From positions 1 through 25,233 of the IMG/VR virus record IMGVR_UViG_3300032086_001335: 25,233 nt of DNA, one strand, 5' to 3'. The notes beneath the pieces are model-generated. The model made no database searches. It was given only the letters and a program-made list of their open reading frames with translations, and was not told the DNA's origin. The position numbers and the translations under genes are program-made. Origin of the DNA: a virus. Shown in pieces: positions 5,734-12,813 of this stretch (its first letter is position 1; each line of letters begins with the position of its first letter).

Positions 5734-6443
5734 TATTATTAGTTGATGCGGATTCGATGATATTCGCTAGTTGCTACCGAACAAATAGGCAACCCGATGA
5801 AGAGCCGTTTTATGAAAACTTAGAAGATGCTAAAGCTAAGTTTGACCAAACGTTTATGAAGATTATAAACGATATTGAAGAGATTTATAACGTTGATCAA
5901 GTATTAACATTTAACGGCTCAACCGGTAATTTCAGAAAGCACTTGACGAAGAAGTACAAAGCGAATAGGCTTAATCAACCAAAGCCACCGTTATTAGGTC
6001 AAATGCACTATTACGTTTCTCAAGCATACGAAGGTATAAGTGGGAGCGGAGTAGAGACCGATGACCTAGTTGCGACATATTGGTATAAGATAAGCAGAGA
6101 TGCCGGACGCGATTCGGTTATGATAGTATCGATTGACAAAGATTATATGCAATTCCCCGCATTAATATATAATTACGGTTTCAAACATCGATGCGTTTAC
6201 GATGTAAGCGAAGATGAGGCGAGATATAATTTCTATGAGCAAATGATAGCGGGTGATACTGCGGATAATGTAAATTATTTCTACGGCAAAGGCAAAGCGT
6301 TTTGTAGAGAATACTACAAAGATTGCAAAACCGATTATCAATACCGAAAAAAGTTATTTGAGCTATTTAAACAAGAGTATAAGTCGAAAGCTCGAGAGAG
6401 ATATATCGAATGTTATAACCTATTAAAATTAAAAATAGTATGA
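5730..6443 (+). CDS. FEN-family 5'-3' exonuclease / RNase H-like
   Basis: The 237-residue protein carries the acidic metal-binding motifs of the FEN/PIN 5'-nuclease family in order: LLVDADSMIF (D6, D8), GVETDDLVATY (E109, D111, D112), VSIDKDYMQFP (D136, D138) and IAGDTADNV (D176, D179), where bacterial relatives usually have GDSSDN. A basic helical arch region (RKHLTKKYKANR, 69-80) precedes the second motif. T7 gp6, T5 exonuclease and T4 RNase H relatives remove RNA primers and process flaps. It lies directly before the DnaA-domain-IV protein, with an ATGA overlap. Confidence 0.9.
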   Translation: MILLVDADSMIFASCYRTNRQPDEEPFYENLEDAKAKFDQTFMKIINDIEEIYNVDQVLTFNGSTGNFRKHLTKKYKANRLNQPKPPLLGQMHYYVSQAYEGISGSGVETDDLVATYWYKISRDAGRDSVMIVSIDKDYMQFPALIYNYGFKHRCVYDVSEDEARYNFYEQMIAGDTADNVNYFYGKGKAFCREYYKDCKTDYQYRKKLFELFKQEYKSKARERYIECYNLLKLKIV

Positions 6444-6895
6444 ATAAAATGACAATATTAAATATTGTAAATAAGGAAACCGGAGTTGACATAACTACCA
6501 AAACACGAAGGCGTGAATTTTGCGAGGCGAGGTTTATCTATTTTGACCTTTGCAGAAAATATGCTAGTGACGGTAAAAGTTTATATTCGATTGGTCGAAG
6601 CGTAAAAAAAGATCACGCTACTGTTTTACACGGTGTTAAATTTTGTAAGTCTCAACTCGAAATAAAAAATAAAGAGTTTCTTTATAAGTACAATAACATA
6701 AAGGATATAGTCGAGAAGAAAAATAAACATCGCAAACGATATAAAAACACCGATAATATTATTGACAGACTCGAATATGTAGAAGGTCAAATGAAGTTGC
6801 TATTACAAATAAATGAAGATTTAAAAAAGGATAAAGAGCGACTAGAAAAACGAGTCTCAAATCTAAAAGCCGGTTACGGTTTCAAAACTTATTAA
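6440..6895 (+). CDS. DnaA domain-IV-like DNA-binding protein with C-terminal coiled coil
   Basis: The 151-residue protein contains CEARFIYFDLCRKY, then SLYSIGRSVKKDHATVLHGVK (47-67). This matches the helix-turn-helix of DnaA domain IV, including the hallmark DHxTVLH. The AAA+ domain of DnaA is absent. A charged coiled coil (about 105-145) follows and may allow oligomerisation. In DnaA this domain binds 9-mer DnaA boxes at the origin, so this protein may mark the phage origin or hijack or block host initiation. It is placed after the exonuclease and before the methyltransferase. The domain is clear; the role is inferred. Confidence 0.8.
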   Translation: MNKMTILNIVNKETGVDITTKTRRREFCEARFIYFDLCRKYASDGKSLYSIGRSVKKDHATVLHGVKFCKSQLEIKNKEFLYKYNNIKDIVEKKNKHRKRYKNTDNIIDRLEYVEGQMKLLLQINEDLKKDKERLEKRVSNLKAGYGFKTY

Positions 6896-6896
6896 T

Positions 6897-7427
6897 ATGG
6901 ATAGCTACGATAGCATAGCTGATATATACGACACTCTTTTTGACGATGATTATTCTATGAAAGAAAATAGAGCGATAGCGAATATGCTAACGCCATACTT
7001 GTATAACAAATCTATTTTAGACATCGGTTGCGGTACGGGTTTATTATTAGATATGTTTAGTCTGAAGCCGGATAAATATATTGGCATAGACCCAAGCGAA
7101 AAAATGCTAGACATAGCTAGAGAAAAACACCCGCCATTTTCATTTAAGCAAGAAAAATTCGAGGAGTATATTGGCTACACCGATGTAGCAGTTTCTTTAT
7201 TCGGGAGTATGAATTATGTCGATATAGAATACCAACAAAAAATATTGCAAATATGTAACAGGTATTTTTTAATGTATTATAAAGACGGTTATTTTCCTCA
7301 GACTTACAAAGCAACCGGACTCAATCCAAATAAAAAAGACATAACCTATAATGACTTATGCAATTTATTTTGGAAGTATAACATTTTCGAGTTTAATAAT
7401 TTCTACATTTTAACAAGTTTATTTTAA
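6897..7427 (+). CDS. Class I SAM-dependent methyltransferase
   Basis: The 176-residue protein opens with DSYDSIADIYDTLF, typical of the Methyltransf_11/25 type. Motif I SILDIGCGTGLL is at about 39-50 and motif II YIGIDPSEKM at 61-70, with the acidic residue that holds the SAM ribose. A VAVSLFGSMNYV segment resembles motif IV. No DNA-methylase catalytic signature (DPPY/NPPY or PC) is seen, so a small-molecule, sugar or base-side-chain acceptor is more likely than direct restriction-type DNA methylation. It overlaps the glycosyltransferase-like gene by one base and opens the accessory cassette. Confidence 0.8.
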   Translation: MDSYDSIADIYDTLFDDDYSMKENRAIANMLTPYLYNKSILDIGCGTGLLLDMFSLKPDKYIGIDPSEKMLDIAREKHPPFSFKQEKFEEYIGYTDVAVSLFGSMNYVDIEYQQKILQICNRYFLMYYKDGYFPQTYKATGLNPNKKDITYNDLCNLFWKYNIFEFNNFYILTSLF

Positions 7428-8026
7428 TGAGAGCCGGAATAATAACAATTCCTAACAGGAATCACTATCTCAATTCGCTCACCGATTGTCTTGAGGTAAA
7501 CGATATAGAATATAAATTATTCATAGACTATCGAAAGCAAGGCGCGTTTTGGAATTATATGCGAATGTTTAAAGAGATGTTAGAAGGTGCGAAAAAAGAT
7601 GAACCGATTCTCTTATGTACAGACGACGTAATCACAACGTATGATTTTAGAATGCGATTTGAAAAACTACACGCTGAGGTAGGCTCAGAACTATACACAT
7701 TCTTTACAAGACAAAGACATCTTCTAAAATATAAAGACGTTGGATATGTTACTAAGGTTCAAAAGCGAGGTTGGTATGATCAAGCTAGTGTATTTATAAA
7801 TCAACAAGACCTGCCTTGTAAAGTAGAAACTTGGTTTGAGACTCACGGTAAATATCTAATGAATGAGAATCGACAAAAGCATCACGATGTAGTAATACAA
7901 GACTATTTCGTAGATAATAACATACCTTGGACTATTACGGTTCCGACATTTTTTGAGCATACCGGAGTAGTATCGAGCTTAGGACACGATGTAGGACAAT
8001 CAATTTTATATATAGGCAACGTATGA
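7427..8026 (+). CDS. GT-A-like glycosyltransferase
   Basis: The 199-residue protein starts with a Rossmann-like strand (AGIITIPNR). It carries ILLCTDDV (61-68), whose paired aspartates fit the metal/nucleotide-sugar DxD site of GT-A enzymes. Later it has TFFTRQRHLLK, QKRGWYDQASVFI and PTFFEHTGVVSSLGH, a pattern I recall from phage glycosyltransferase-like proteins. Possible substrates are modified phage DNA bases or host surface sugars. It sits between a methyltransferase and an IbrA-like protein with 1- and 4-base overlaps, suggesting one functional cassette. The fold call is moderate; the acceptor is unknown. Confidence 0.6.
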   Translation: MRAGIITIPNRNHYLNSLTDCLEVNDIEYKLFIDYRKQGAFWNYMRMFKEMLEGAKKDEPILLCTDDVITTYDFRMRFEKLHAEVGSELYTFFTRQRHLLKYKDVGYVTKVQKRGWYDQASVFINQQDLPCKVETWFETHGKYLMNENRQKHHDVVIQDYFVDNNIPWTITVPTFFEHTGVVSSLGHDVGQSILYIGNV

Positions 8027-9171
8027 AGATTTATAAAAAAACAAACGTATATGAAGAGGCGTTGAATAGAGTACGTTATTTGTACGATGAATTCGATGAG
8101 GTACTAGAAGGTTACTCGGGTGGAAAAGATTCGACAGTAACGCTTAGAATCGCTATTGAGGTGGCTAGAGAGAAAGGTAAGCTACCGGTGAAAGCAATAT
8201 TTATAGATCAAGAGGCTGAGTGGGGCGCAGTTATTGAGCATATGCGAGAAATATATAACGAGGATGAAGTCGATTTAAGATGGTATCAAATACCTTTTAA
8301 GATATATAACGCAACCTCAACCTTAAAGCAATGGATTACGGCTTGGGAGGATGGAGTCGAAACTATGAGACCTAGAGAACCTTATTCTATTCAGAAAAAT
8401 ACATACGGTACTGAGGGGTTTTACGATTTATTCAATAAGATAATTGAGAAAGACTTTCCCGAAAATACAATATTACTCGGTGGGGTAAGAGCCGAAGAAA
8501 GTCCTAGACGTAAAGTGGCGATGACACAAGACGTGACATATAAATACATAACTTGGGGTAAGAAACTAAACCCGAAAAAGAATCAATATACATTTTATCC
8601 CATTTACGATTGGAGCTATACGGATGTTTGGAAAGCGATACACGATAATAAATGGCTATATACAAAGGTTTATGATTACCAATATATGTACGGAGTGCAA
8701 CCGAAGAAGATGAGAGTCTCTAATCTACACCACGAAACCGCAATCGAGACGTTATTTTATTTGCAAGAGATAGAAAAAGACACTTGGTTAGCTTTAACGA
8801 AAAGAATGAGCGGTATAAATACTGCCGGTAAACTAAACAAAGACGATTACTTTGTAAGAGAGTTGCCGTTTATGTTTAGGTCTTGGGAAGAGTATCGAGA
8901 TTATCTAACTGAGCATCTAGTAAAGAATGAATCGCTCAAAGAGAAGTTTAAAAAGAAATGGGAAGTTTACGATGTTCGTTACGCGAAGATGAACCATAGA
9001 GATAAATTAATCAAAGCCGAGATACAAACCATTTTAGCGAATGACATCGATTTAAACAAATTGCGTAACTTTACAGAAACGCCGGAGATGGAAGATTTTA
9101 GAAGATGGGCAAGAGGCGATGAAATTAAATTTACTCGAATAAAAAATAAATACATACCGGATGAAGTTTAA
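8023..9171 (+). CDS. ibrA: IbrA-like PAPS-reductase-family protein (DUF3440 type)
   Basis: The 382-residue protein has the PP-loop EGYSGGKDSTV (29-39), which binds the pyrophosphate of ATP or PAPS, then AIFIDQEAEW. The second conserved block LLGGVRAEESPRRK (151-164) is diagnostic of the PAPS-reductase/adenylyl-PP-loop superfamily. Total length fits the DUF3440/IbrA group rather than the shorter assimilatory CysH. In E. coli, prophage-borne IbrA acts with the ParB-like IbrB to control expression of immunoglobulin-binding eib genes, and the pair recurs in mobile elements. Here too a ParB-domain gene follows directly, overlapping by 11 bases. The chemistry is unproven in the family. Confidence 0.85.
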   Translation: MKIYKKTNVYEEALNRVRYLYDEFDEVLEGYSGGKDSTVTLRIAIEVAREKGKLPVKAIFIDQEAEWGAVIEHMREIYNEDEVDLRWYQIPFKIYNATSTLKQWITAWEDGVETMRPREPYSIQKNTYGTEGFYDLFNKIIEKDFPENTILLGGVRAEESPRRKVAMTQDVTYKYITWGKKLNPKKNQYTFYPIYDWSYTDVWKAIHDNKWLYTKVYDYQYMYGVQPKKMRVSNLHHETAIETLFYLQEIEKDTWLALTKRMSGINTAGKLNKDDYFVRELPFMFRSWEEYRDYLTEHLVKNESLKEKFKKKWEVYDVRYAKMNHRDKLIKAEIQTILANDIDLNKLRNFTETPEMEDFRRWARGDEIKFTRIKNKYIPDEV

Positions 9172-9826
9172 AGAACTATTTATAAAAGAATATGAGGAGG
9201 CTGAAGATAAGGTTGAGTTTCTAGAGAAGGTTCAAGATTTTCTTAATGACATATCACCATTAAAAAGCCAACCTATAAACCGAGTACGGTGGGTCGATAT
9301 AGATAAAGTACAAGCTAACGATTACAACCCTAATAGCGTTGCTAAAACAGAGATGAAATTACTCTATACGTCTATATCTCACGACGGTTATACGCAACCG
9401 GTGGTTACAGTCTATGATCAAAAAAAGAAAAAATACGTTATTATAGATGGGTTTCATAGATATTTTACGTGCAAAAGTTATAAGGATATACTTGAAAGGA
9501 ATCACGGTAAGCTACCAATCGTTGTAATCGATAAGGACATAAACGATAGGATGGCGTCTACAATACGACACAATAGAGCTAGAGGTAAACACTCTATAAG
9601 CGGGATGAGTAATATCGTATTTGAGATGCTAGACAACGGATGGAGCGACGCTGACATATTAGAGGAATTAGGAATGGAATCGGAGGAGCTTATAAGACTA
9701 AAACACATAACCGGATTCAGTAAGCTCTTCGCTGATACGGAATATAAAAAGGCTTGGGAATTAAAAAAGCAACTAATCATTAAAAAGAAATACAAAGATG
9801 AAAATCCAAACGAAAAATTTATCTGA
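9161..9826 (+). CDS. ibrB: IbrB-like ParB/Srx-domain protein
   Basis: The 221-residue protein has an N-terminal helical lead of about 40 residues. Its ParB-like core shows NDYNPN (53-58), HDGYTQPVVTV, the catalytic or nucleotide-binding loop VIIDGFHRYF (93-102) and TIRHNRARGKH (134-144). A helix-turn-helix-like segment (MSNIVFEMLDNGWSDADILEELGM) and a basic tail follow. Members of this fold include CTP-binding ParB, sulfiredoxin and serine kinase enzymes. The pairing with an IbrA-like gene identifies it as IbrB-like. It overlaps the second ParB-domain gene by 29 bases. Confidence 0.8.
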   Translation: MKFKELFIKEYEEAEDKVEFLEKVQDFLNDISPLKSQPINRVRWVDIDKVQANDYNPNSVAKTEMKLLYTSISHDGYTQPVVTVYDQKKKKYVIIDGFHRYFTCKSYKDILERNHGKLPIVVIDKDINDRMASTIRHNRARGKHSISGMSNIVFEMLDNGWSDADILEELGMESEELIRLKHITGFSKLFADTEYKKAWELKKQLIIKKKYKDENPNEKFI

Positions 9827-10340
9827 GATAAAACCGTATTGGCGTAACGCTAGAAAGAATGAGCGCACAGTAGAAGCTCTAAAGAAATCGATAAGCAAGT
9901 ATGGGTTTAATCAACCATTAGTCCTAGATAAGAAAAATGTAATCGTAACCGGACACGCTCGATATAAAGCTCTAATGCAATTAGGATATGAAGAAGTCGA
10001 GTGCGTAGTCGCTGATTTAAGTGAGCAAAAAGCGAAGGAGTATAGAATCGCAGACAATAAAACACACGAGCTTACAATATGGGATAACGATGACCTAATG
10101 ATCGAGTTGAGAGAAATCGGTAACAATATCGATATGCAAGATTATTTTCAAAATATAAATCTAGAAGCGTGGCTAGATGATAGCGTTGGATTCAATATGA
10201 CAAATACTTCTCAAGAGGAGTTTCAGAAAAAGGAACACCAAATGGAAAACCGATTCAAAGATGAGGTAAGACAAGAGAAGGTAACGCTAACTTGCCCACA
10301 TTGTTTTGAGGAATACGAACTTGATAAAAAAGATATATAA
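9798..10340 (+). CDS. ParB-domain protein with C-terminal zinc-knuckle
   Basis: The 180-residue protein has a ParB N-terminal domain: IKPYWRNARKNERTVEALKKSI, YGFNQPLVLD, VIVTGHARYKAL (48-59) and YRIADNKTHE (82-91). It ends with a short Cys motif CPHC (166-169) that could form half of a zinc ribbon or a dimeric one. In many phages this ParB form is fused to or adjacent to a DNA methylase and lies just before the terminase genes. No methylase domain is present here. Overlaps with IbrB upstream and the small terminase downstream suggest co-translation. Possible roles are DNA modification or delivery of DNA to packaging. Confidence 0.8.
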   Translation: MKIQTKNLSEIKPYWRNARKNERTVEALKKSISKYGFNQPLVLDKKNVIVTGHARYKALMQLGYEEVECVVADLSEQKAKEYRIADNKTHELTIWDNDDLMIELREIGNNIDMQDYFQNINLEAWLDDSVGFNMTNTSQEEFQKKEHQMENRFKDEVRQEKVTLTCPHCFEEYELDKKDI

Positions 10341-10708
10341 TGAGTGACAATAGTGACAATATAAAAAAGGGACTCGAGAAGAAAGATGCGATGATAGAGG
10401 CATTAGAAAATTCTCTAGGTATCGTTTCAGTAGCTTGTCGTAAAGTAGGCATCTCTAGGCAAACGCATTACCGATGGTGTCAAGAGGACGAAGCATATGA
10501 CAGAGCCGCTAAAGAGATTATAGAGGCTACAATCGACTTTGTTGAGTCTAAGCTATTCGAGAATATACAAGACAAAAAAGAAGCGTCAATAATGTTCTAT
10601 TTAAAATCCAAAGCTAAGCATCGCGGATATGTAGAAAGACAAGAGGTGGATATGGGAACTAATAATCACTTCCGAGTCGAAATCATAGATGAAGGAGCTG
10701 AAGAGTAA
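10340..10708 (+). CDS. terS: Terminase small subunit
   Basis: The 122-residue protein has an N-terminal helix-turn-helix: AMIEALENSLGIVSVACRKVGISRQTHYRWCQEDEAY (about 17-53), the pattern of the phBC6A51/Terminase_2-like small subunits. A helical oligomerisation part (VESKLFENIQDKKEASIMFYLKSKAKHRGYVERQEV) follows, then a polar tail. It should recognise the packaging site and recruit the large subunit, whose gene overlaps by 20 bases. Length and position directly before the large terminase support the call. Confidence 0.85.
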   Translation: MSDNSDNIKKGLEKKDAMIEALENSLGIVSVACRKVGISRQTHYRWCQEDEAYDRAAKEIIEATIDFVESKLFENIQDKKEASIMFYLKSKAKHRGYVERQEVDMGTNNHFRVEIIDEGAEE

Positions 10709-11849
10709 TATAATCTTTAGACATTTAGAGCAATCTAAAAAGCGTATTATAATAGAGCAAGGTGGAACGCGCTCGGGCAAAACCTATAACATATTGCTAT
10801 GGATAATATTCGGGTATGCCTTAAAGAACACAAAGAAAACTATTTCGGTTGCTAGAAAAACCTATCCGGCTTTGAGAACCTCAGCAATGCGAGATTTTAT
10901 AGAGATACTTCGCAACTATGAGTTATACGATGAGACAAAGCATAATAAGTCAAGCGCTGAATATCACCTAAACGGAAACCTCATTGAGTTTATATCTTTA
11001 GATCAGCCGACTAAGGTACGTGGACGAAAGCGTGATTTATTATTTATAAACGAAGCTAACGAGCTACATTGGGAGGATTGGCAACAATTAGTATTCAGAA
11101 CTAAGGAGCGCATTATAATAGACTACAACCCCTCCGATGAGTTTCATTGGATATATGAAAAGGTAAAGACTAGAGACGATGCTGATTTCTTTATCACAAC
11201 CTATAAGCATAATCCGTTTCTAGATGAAAACATTAAAAAAGAAATAGAGCGTCTAAGAGATACCGATGAGCAATATTGGAATATATACGGTCTAGGTCAA
11301 GTTGGCGTTGGAAAAAGCCTTATTTTCCGTTCTACGTTAATAGACGATGTTCCTTTAGATGCAGAGTTTCTGAGTTATGGTATGGATTTTGGATACACTA
11401 ACGACCCCACTACCTTGATCGCCGTTTACAAGCGCGACACGAGTTTATATTTTAACGAGTTAATTTATAGAACCGGAATGACAAACAGAGATATTGCGAA
11501 AGAAATGGAGATACTAGGAATAAATAGAAGAGCCGAAATATATGCAGACTCAGCTGAACCGAAGTCAATAGATGAGATTTATCGCTTTGGGTGGAATATA
11601 AAACCGGCAACAAAAGGTCGCGACTCGATTAACATCGGAATAGATATGCTAAAAAGGTATTCGCTATTCGTAACTAAGTCCTCAACGAATACAATAAAAG
11701 AATTTAGAAACTATAAATGGCGAGAGGATAAAAACGGTGTCGTATTAAACACTCCGGTCGATGCTTATAATCATAGCCTTGACGCTTGTAGATACGCTAC
11801 ATACAATAAATTATCACGCCCGAACTATGGAAAATACGCGGTGAGGTAA
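10689..11849 (+). CDS. terL: Terminase large subunit (PBSX/XtmB type)
   Basis: The 386-residue packaging motor has Walker A GGTRSGKT at 25-32 and Walker B LLFINEAN at 117-124, with the catalytic Glu next to it. The RNase-H-like nuclease domain shows GMDFGYTNDPT (D233, D239), EIYADSAEP (D287) and DAYNHSLDACRYA (D358, D365). It cleaves concatemers and pumps DNA into the prohead through the portal. It is followed not by a portal gene but by a structured intergenic stretch and small genes, which is unusual for this family's usual gene order. Confidence 0.95.
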   Translation: MKELKSNIIFRHLEQSKKRIIIEQGGTRSGKTYNILLWIIFGYALKNTKKTISVARKTYPALRTSAMRDFIEILRNYELYDETKHNKSSAEYHLNGNLIEFISLDQPTKVRGRKRDLLFINEANELHWEDWQQLVFRTKERIIIDYNPSDEFHWIYEKVKTRDDADFFITTYKHNPFLDENIKKEIERLRDTDEQYWNIYGLGQVGVGKSLIFRSTLIDDVPLDAEFLSYGMDFGYTNDPTTLIAVYKRDTSLYFNELIYRTGMTNRDIAKEMEILGINRRAEIYADSAEPKSIDEIYRFGWNIKPATKGRDSINIGIDMLKRYSLFVTKSSTNTIKEFRNYKWREDKNGVVLNTPVDAYNHSLDACRYATYNKLSRPNYGKYAVR

Positions 11850-11866
11850 AAATTTTATTAAAAAAA

Positions 11867-11896
11867 TTTGTTAATTAAAAAAATATTATTAACTTG
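11867..11896 (+). promoter_or_regulatory. Bacteroidota-type promoter (TTTG-N19-TAACTTG)
   Basis: TTTG (11867-11870), a 19-base spacer and TAACTTGC (11890-11897) give a reasonable -33/-7 pair. Initiation near 11902 would place the outer stem of the foldable RNA at the very 5' end of the transcript. GTTAAT (11870-11875) and ATTAAC (11888-11893) form an inverted repeat within the promoter that may be an operator. Confidence 0.5.
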
Positions 11897-11903
11897 CGGT
11901 ATA

Positions 11904-12014
11904 ATTAGAACAAAACGCGGGTTTAATATCGTGACCTAATTAAGCTAGAAGTGAAAATAGGAGCGTTTCCCTGACCCGCTGAGTTCTAATAAAAGGTGTA
12001 AAATTCCGGCACCT
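11904..12014 (+). ncRNA. Candidate structured leader RNA, two helical modules
   Basis: ATTAGAAC (11904-11911) pairs perfectly with GTTCTAAT (11983-11990). Inside it GCGGGT (11917-11922) pairs with ACCCGC (11974-11979), extendable by a U-G pair. Further in, CCTA (11935-11938) pairs with TAGG (11958-11961) beneath possible UU/AA pairs. A second hairpin follows: AGGTG (11994-11998) with CACCT (12010-12014). The nested perfect helices, separated by asymmetric internal loops, are far more ordered than the AT-rich background. The region has no T-tract, so it is more likely a 5' leader (riboswitch-like, or a packaging or processing element) than a self-terminating sRNA. It matches no class I could name. 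Confidence 0.5.
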
Positions 12015-12057
12015 ACTCTAGAGACAAATCAAAACGGATATAATTAAAACGACAAGT

Positions 12058-12294
12058 ATGAACTATATTAAAGAAAATGACAAAATCGGAGACCGTATTG
12101 TAAGAGCTACACAATTAGGTAATTGTATTGGCGAGGTTTCTAATCTAACTATGTTTATTGAAAATATTTTGATTCCTAAAGTAGAGAATCGAGATGAAAC
12201 GTATTATGATAGAGCTGATATTTCTAGAGATTTATCAGAGGTGCTAGAAAATCTAAACGAGCTAAAAAATAAAATCGATAAAATAGAATTATAA
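12058..12294 (+). CDS. Small helical protein, unknown
   Basis: The 78-residue, mostly helical, charged protein begins NYIKENDKIGDRIVRATQLG. A C-terminal heptad-like part (DLSEVLENLNELKNKIDKIEL) looks like a coiled coil. It is the first gene after the structured leader and shares one base with the next start. No family is recognised. The position between terminase and tail genes is where a portal might be expected, but the protein is far too small to be one. Confidence 0.65.
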   Translation: MNYIKENDKIGDRIVRATQLGNCIGEVSNLTMFIENILIPKVENRDETYYDRADISRDLSEVLENLNELKNKIDKIEL

Positions 12295-12578
12295 TGGATC
12301 ACGGAATATTTGAAAATTTAGGATGGCATATTGACTACCGTTTAAACGGAAAGTATATCGGGAGTGAATTAGTAAGTGAACCGGATAGATTTAAAACCGG
12401 TTATGAGGGTCGAGTTCAAAGAGAGCTTGAAGAGGATATAATCCTTAGAGGTAAAAGATATAAAAAGGGAACGTTAGTTGTTACCGAATGCGTGCCGTTG
12501 TGCGGTCGAGTAAAAGGTGATAGACTTAAAGTGCTAGAGGATAGTGTAGAGTGGCGTAACCAATTAAATTACTCTTAG
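12294..12578 (+). CDS. Small probably beta-rich protein, unknown
   Basis: The 94-residue protein begins HGIFENLGWHIDYRLNGKYIGSEL and continues with charged strands (VQRELEEDIILRGKRYKKGTLVVTECV). The pattern suggests a small beta barrel or SH3-like fold, but I cannot name a family. It is co-transcribed with the gene at 12058, and a terminator at 12607 closes the unit. Neither gene has a visible link with packaging. Confidence 0.65.
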   Translation: MDHGIFENLGWHIDYRLNGKYIGSELVSEPDRFKTGYEGRVQRELEEDIILRGKRYKKGTLVVTECVPLCGRVKGDRLKVLEDSVEWRNQLNYS

Positions 12579-12606
12579 TTTCATTTGATTTTGTTTGTTT
12601 AAATGC

Positions 12607-12638
12607 GAGGGGGATGCGAAAGCGTCCCTCTTTTTTTT
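12607..12638 (+). terminator. Rho-independent terminator
   Basis: GAGGGGGATGC (12607-12617), a GAAA-type loop and GCGTCCCTC (12622-12630) form an imperfect stem with strong GAGGG/CCCTC closing pairs, followed by eight Ts. It ends the 12058-12578 unit. The T-tract supplies the -33 TTG of the next possible promoter. Confidence 0.85.
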
Positions 12639-12665
12639 GATAATGAAATATTTTTTTTATCTTAG
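12637..12665 (+). promoter_or_regulatory. Possible promoter TTG-N18-TATCTTAG
   Basis: TTG (12637-12639), 18 bases, then TATCTTAG (12658-12665), one base from TAnnTTTG. It would start a transcript near 12671 that meets a terminator at 12739 before any gene. It could feed the tail operon if the terminator is read through. Confidence 0.4.
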
Positions 12666-12708
12666 TACGGTAAAATTAAAACTAATGTTAAATTAAAAAT
12701 TTGCAATA

Positions 12709-12723
12709 GTGTAAACTTTACAC
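12709..12723. promoter_or_regulatory. Perfect palindrome GTGTAAACTTTACAC, operator-like
   Basis: Seven-base arms GTGTAAA and TTTACAC surround a single central C. The site lies in the gene-free stretch between two terminators (12579-12813), before the tail operon. Symmetry and size fit a dimeric repressor or activator site; no protein partner can be named. Confidence 0.45.
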
Positions 12724-12738
12724 ACATTTTAACACTAA

Positions 12739-12779
12739 AGAGGGTTTTCTATCGTTGCTGCGGGTCACCCTCTTTTTTT
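12739..12779 (+). terminator. Rho-independent terminator before the tail operon
   Basis: AGAGGGT (12739-12745) pairs with ACCCTCT (12767-12773), followed by a T-tract to 12779. The 21-base loop is unusually long for a simple terminator. No gene ends nearby upstream apart from the already terminated 12578 gene, so it must end a short transcript or act as an attenuator of the tail genes. Confidence 0.75.
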
Positions 12780-12813
12780 ATTCTCAAAAAATTAATATCA
12801 ACGTTATATACAT

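Noticed and set aside
6897-7427. DNA-modifying (restriction-type) methyltransferase
   Set aside because: The protein has SAM motif I but no DPPY/NPPY or PC catalytic motif and no target-recognition domain.
11917-11979. tRNA-like appearance: 7-bp GCGGGTT/GACCCGC end stem
   Set aside because: The 63-base interior has no T-arm consensus, no proper anticodon arm and no D-arm, so I treat it as part of the structured leader.
11904-12014. Hammerhead, twister or known riboswitch
   Set aside because: No CUGAUGA/GAAA core and no recognised class consensus in the correct order.
12058-12578. Portal or connector candidates after the large terminase
   Set aside because: Products of 78 and 94 residues are far too small and show no portal-like motifs.
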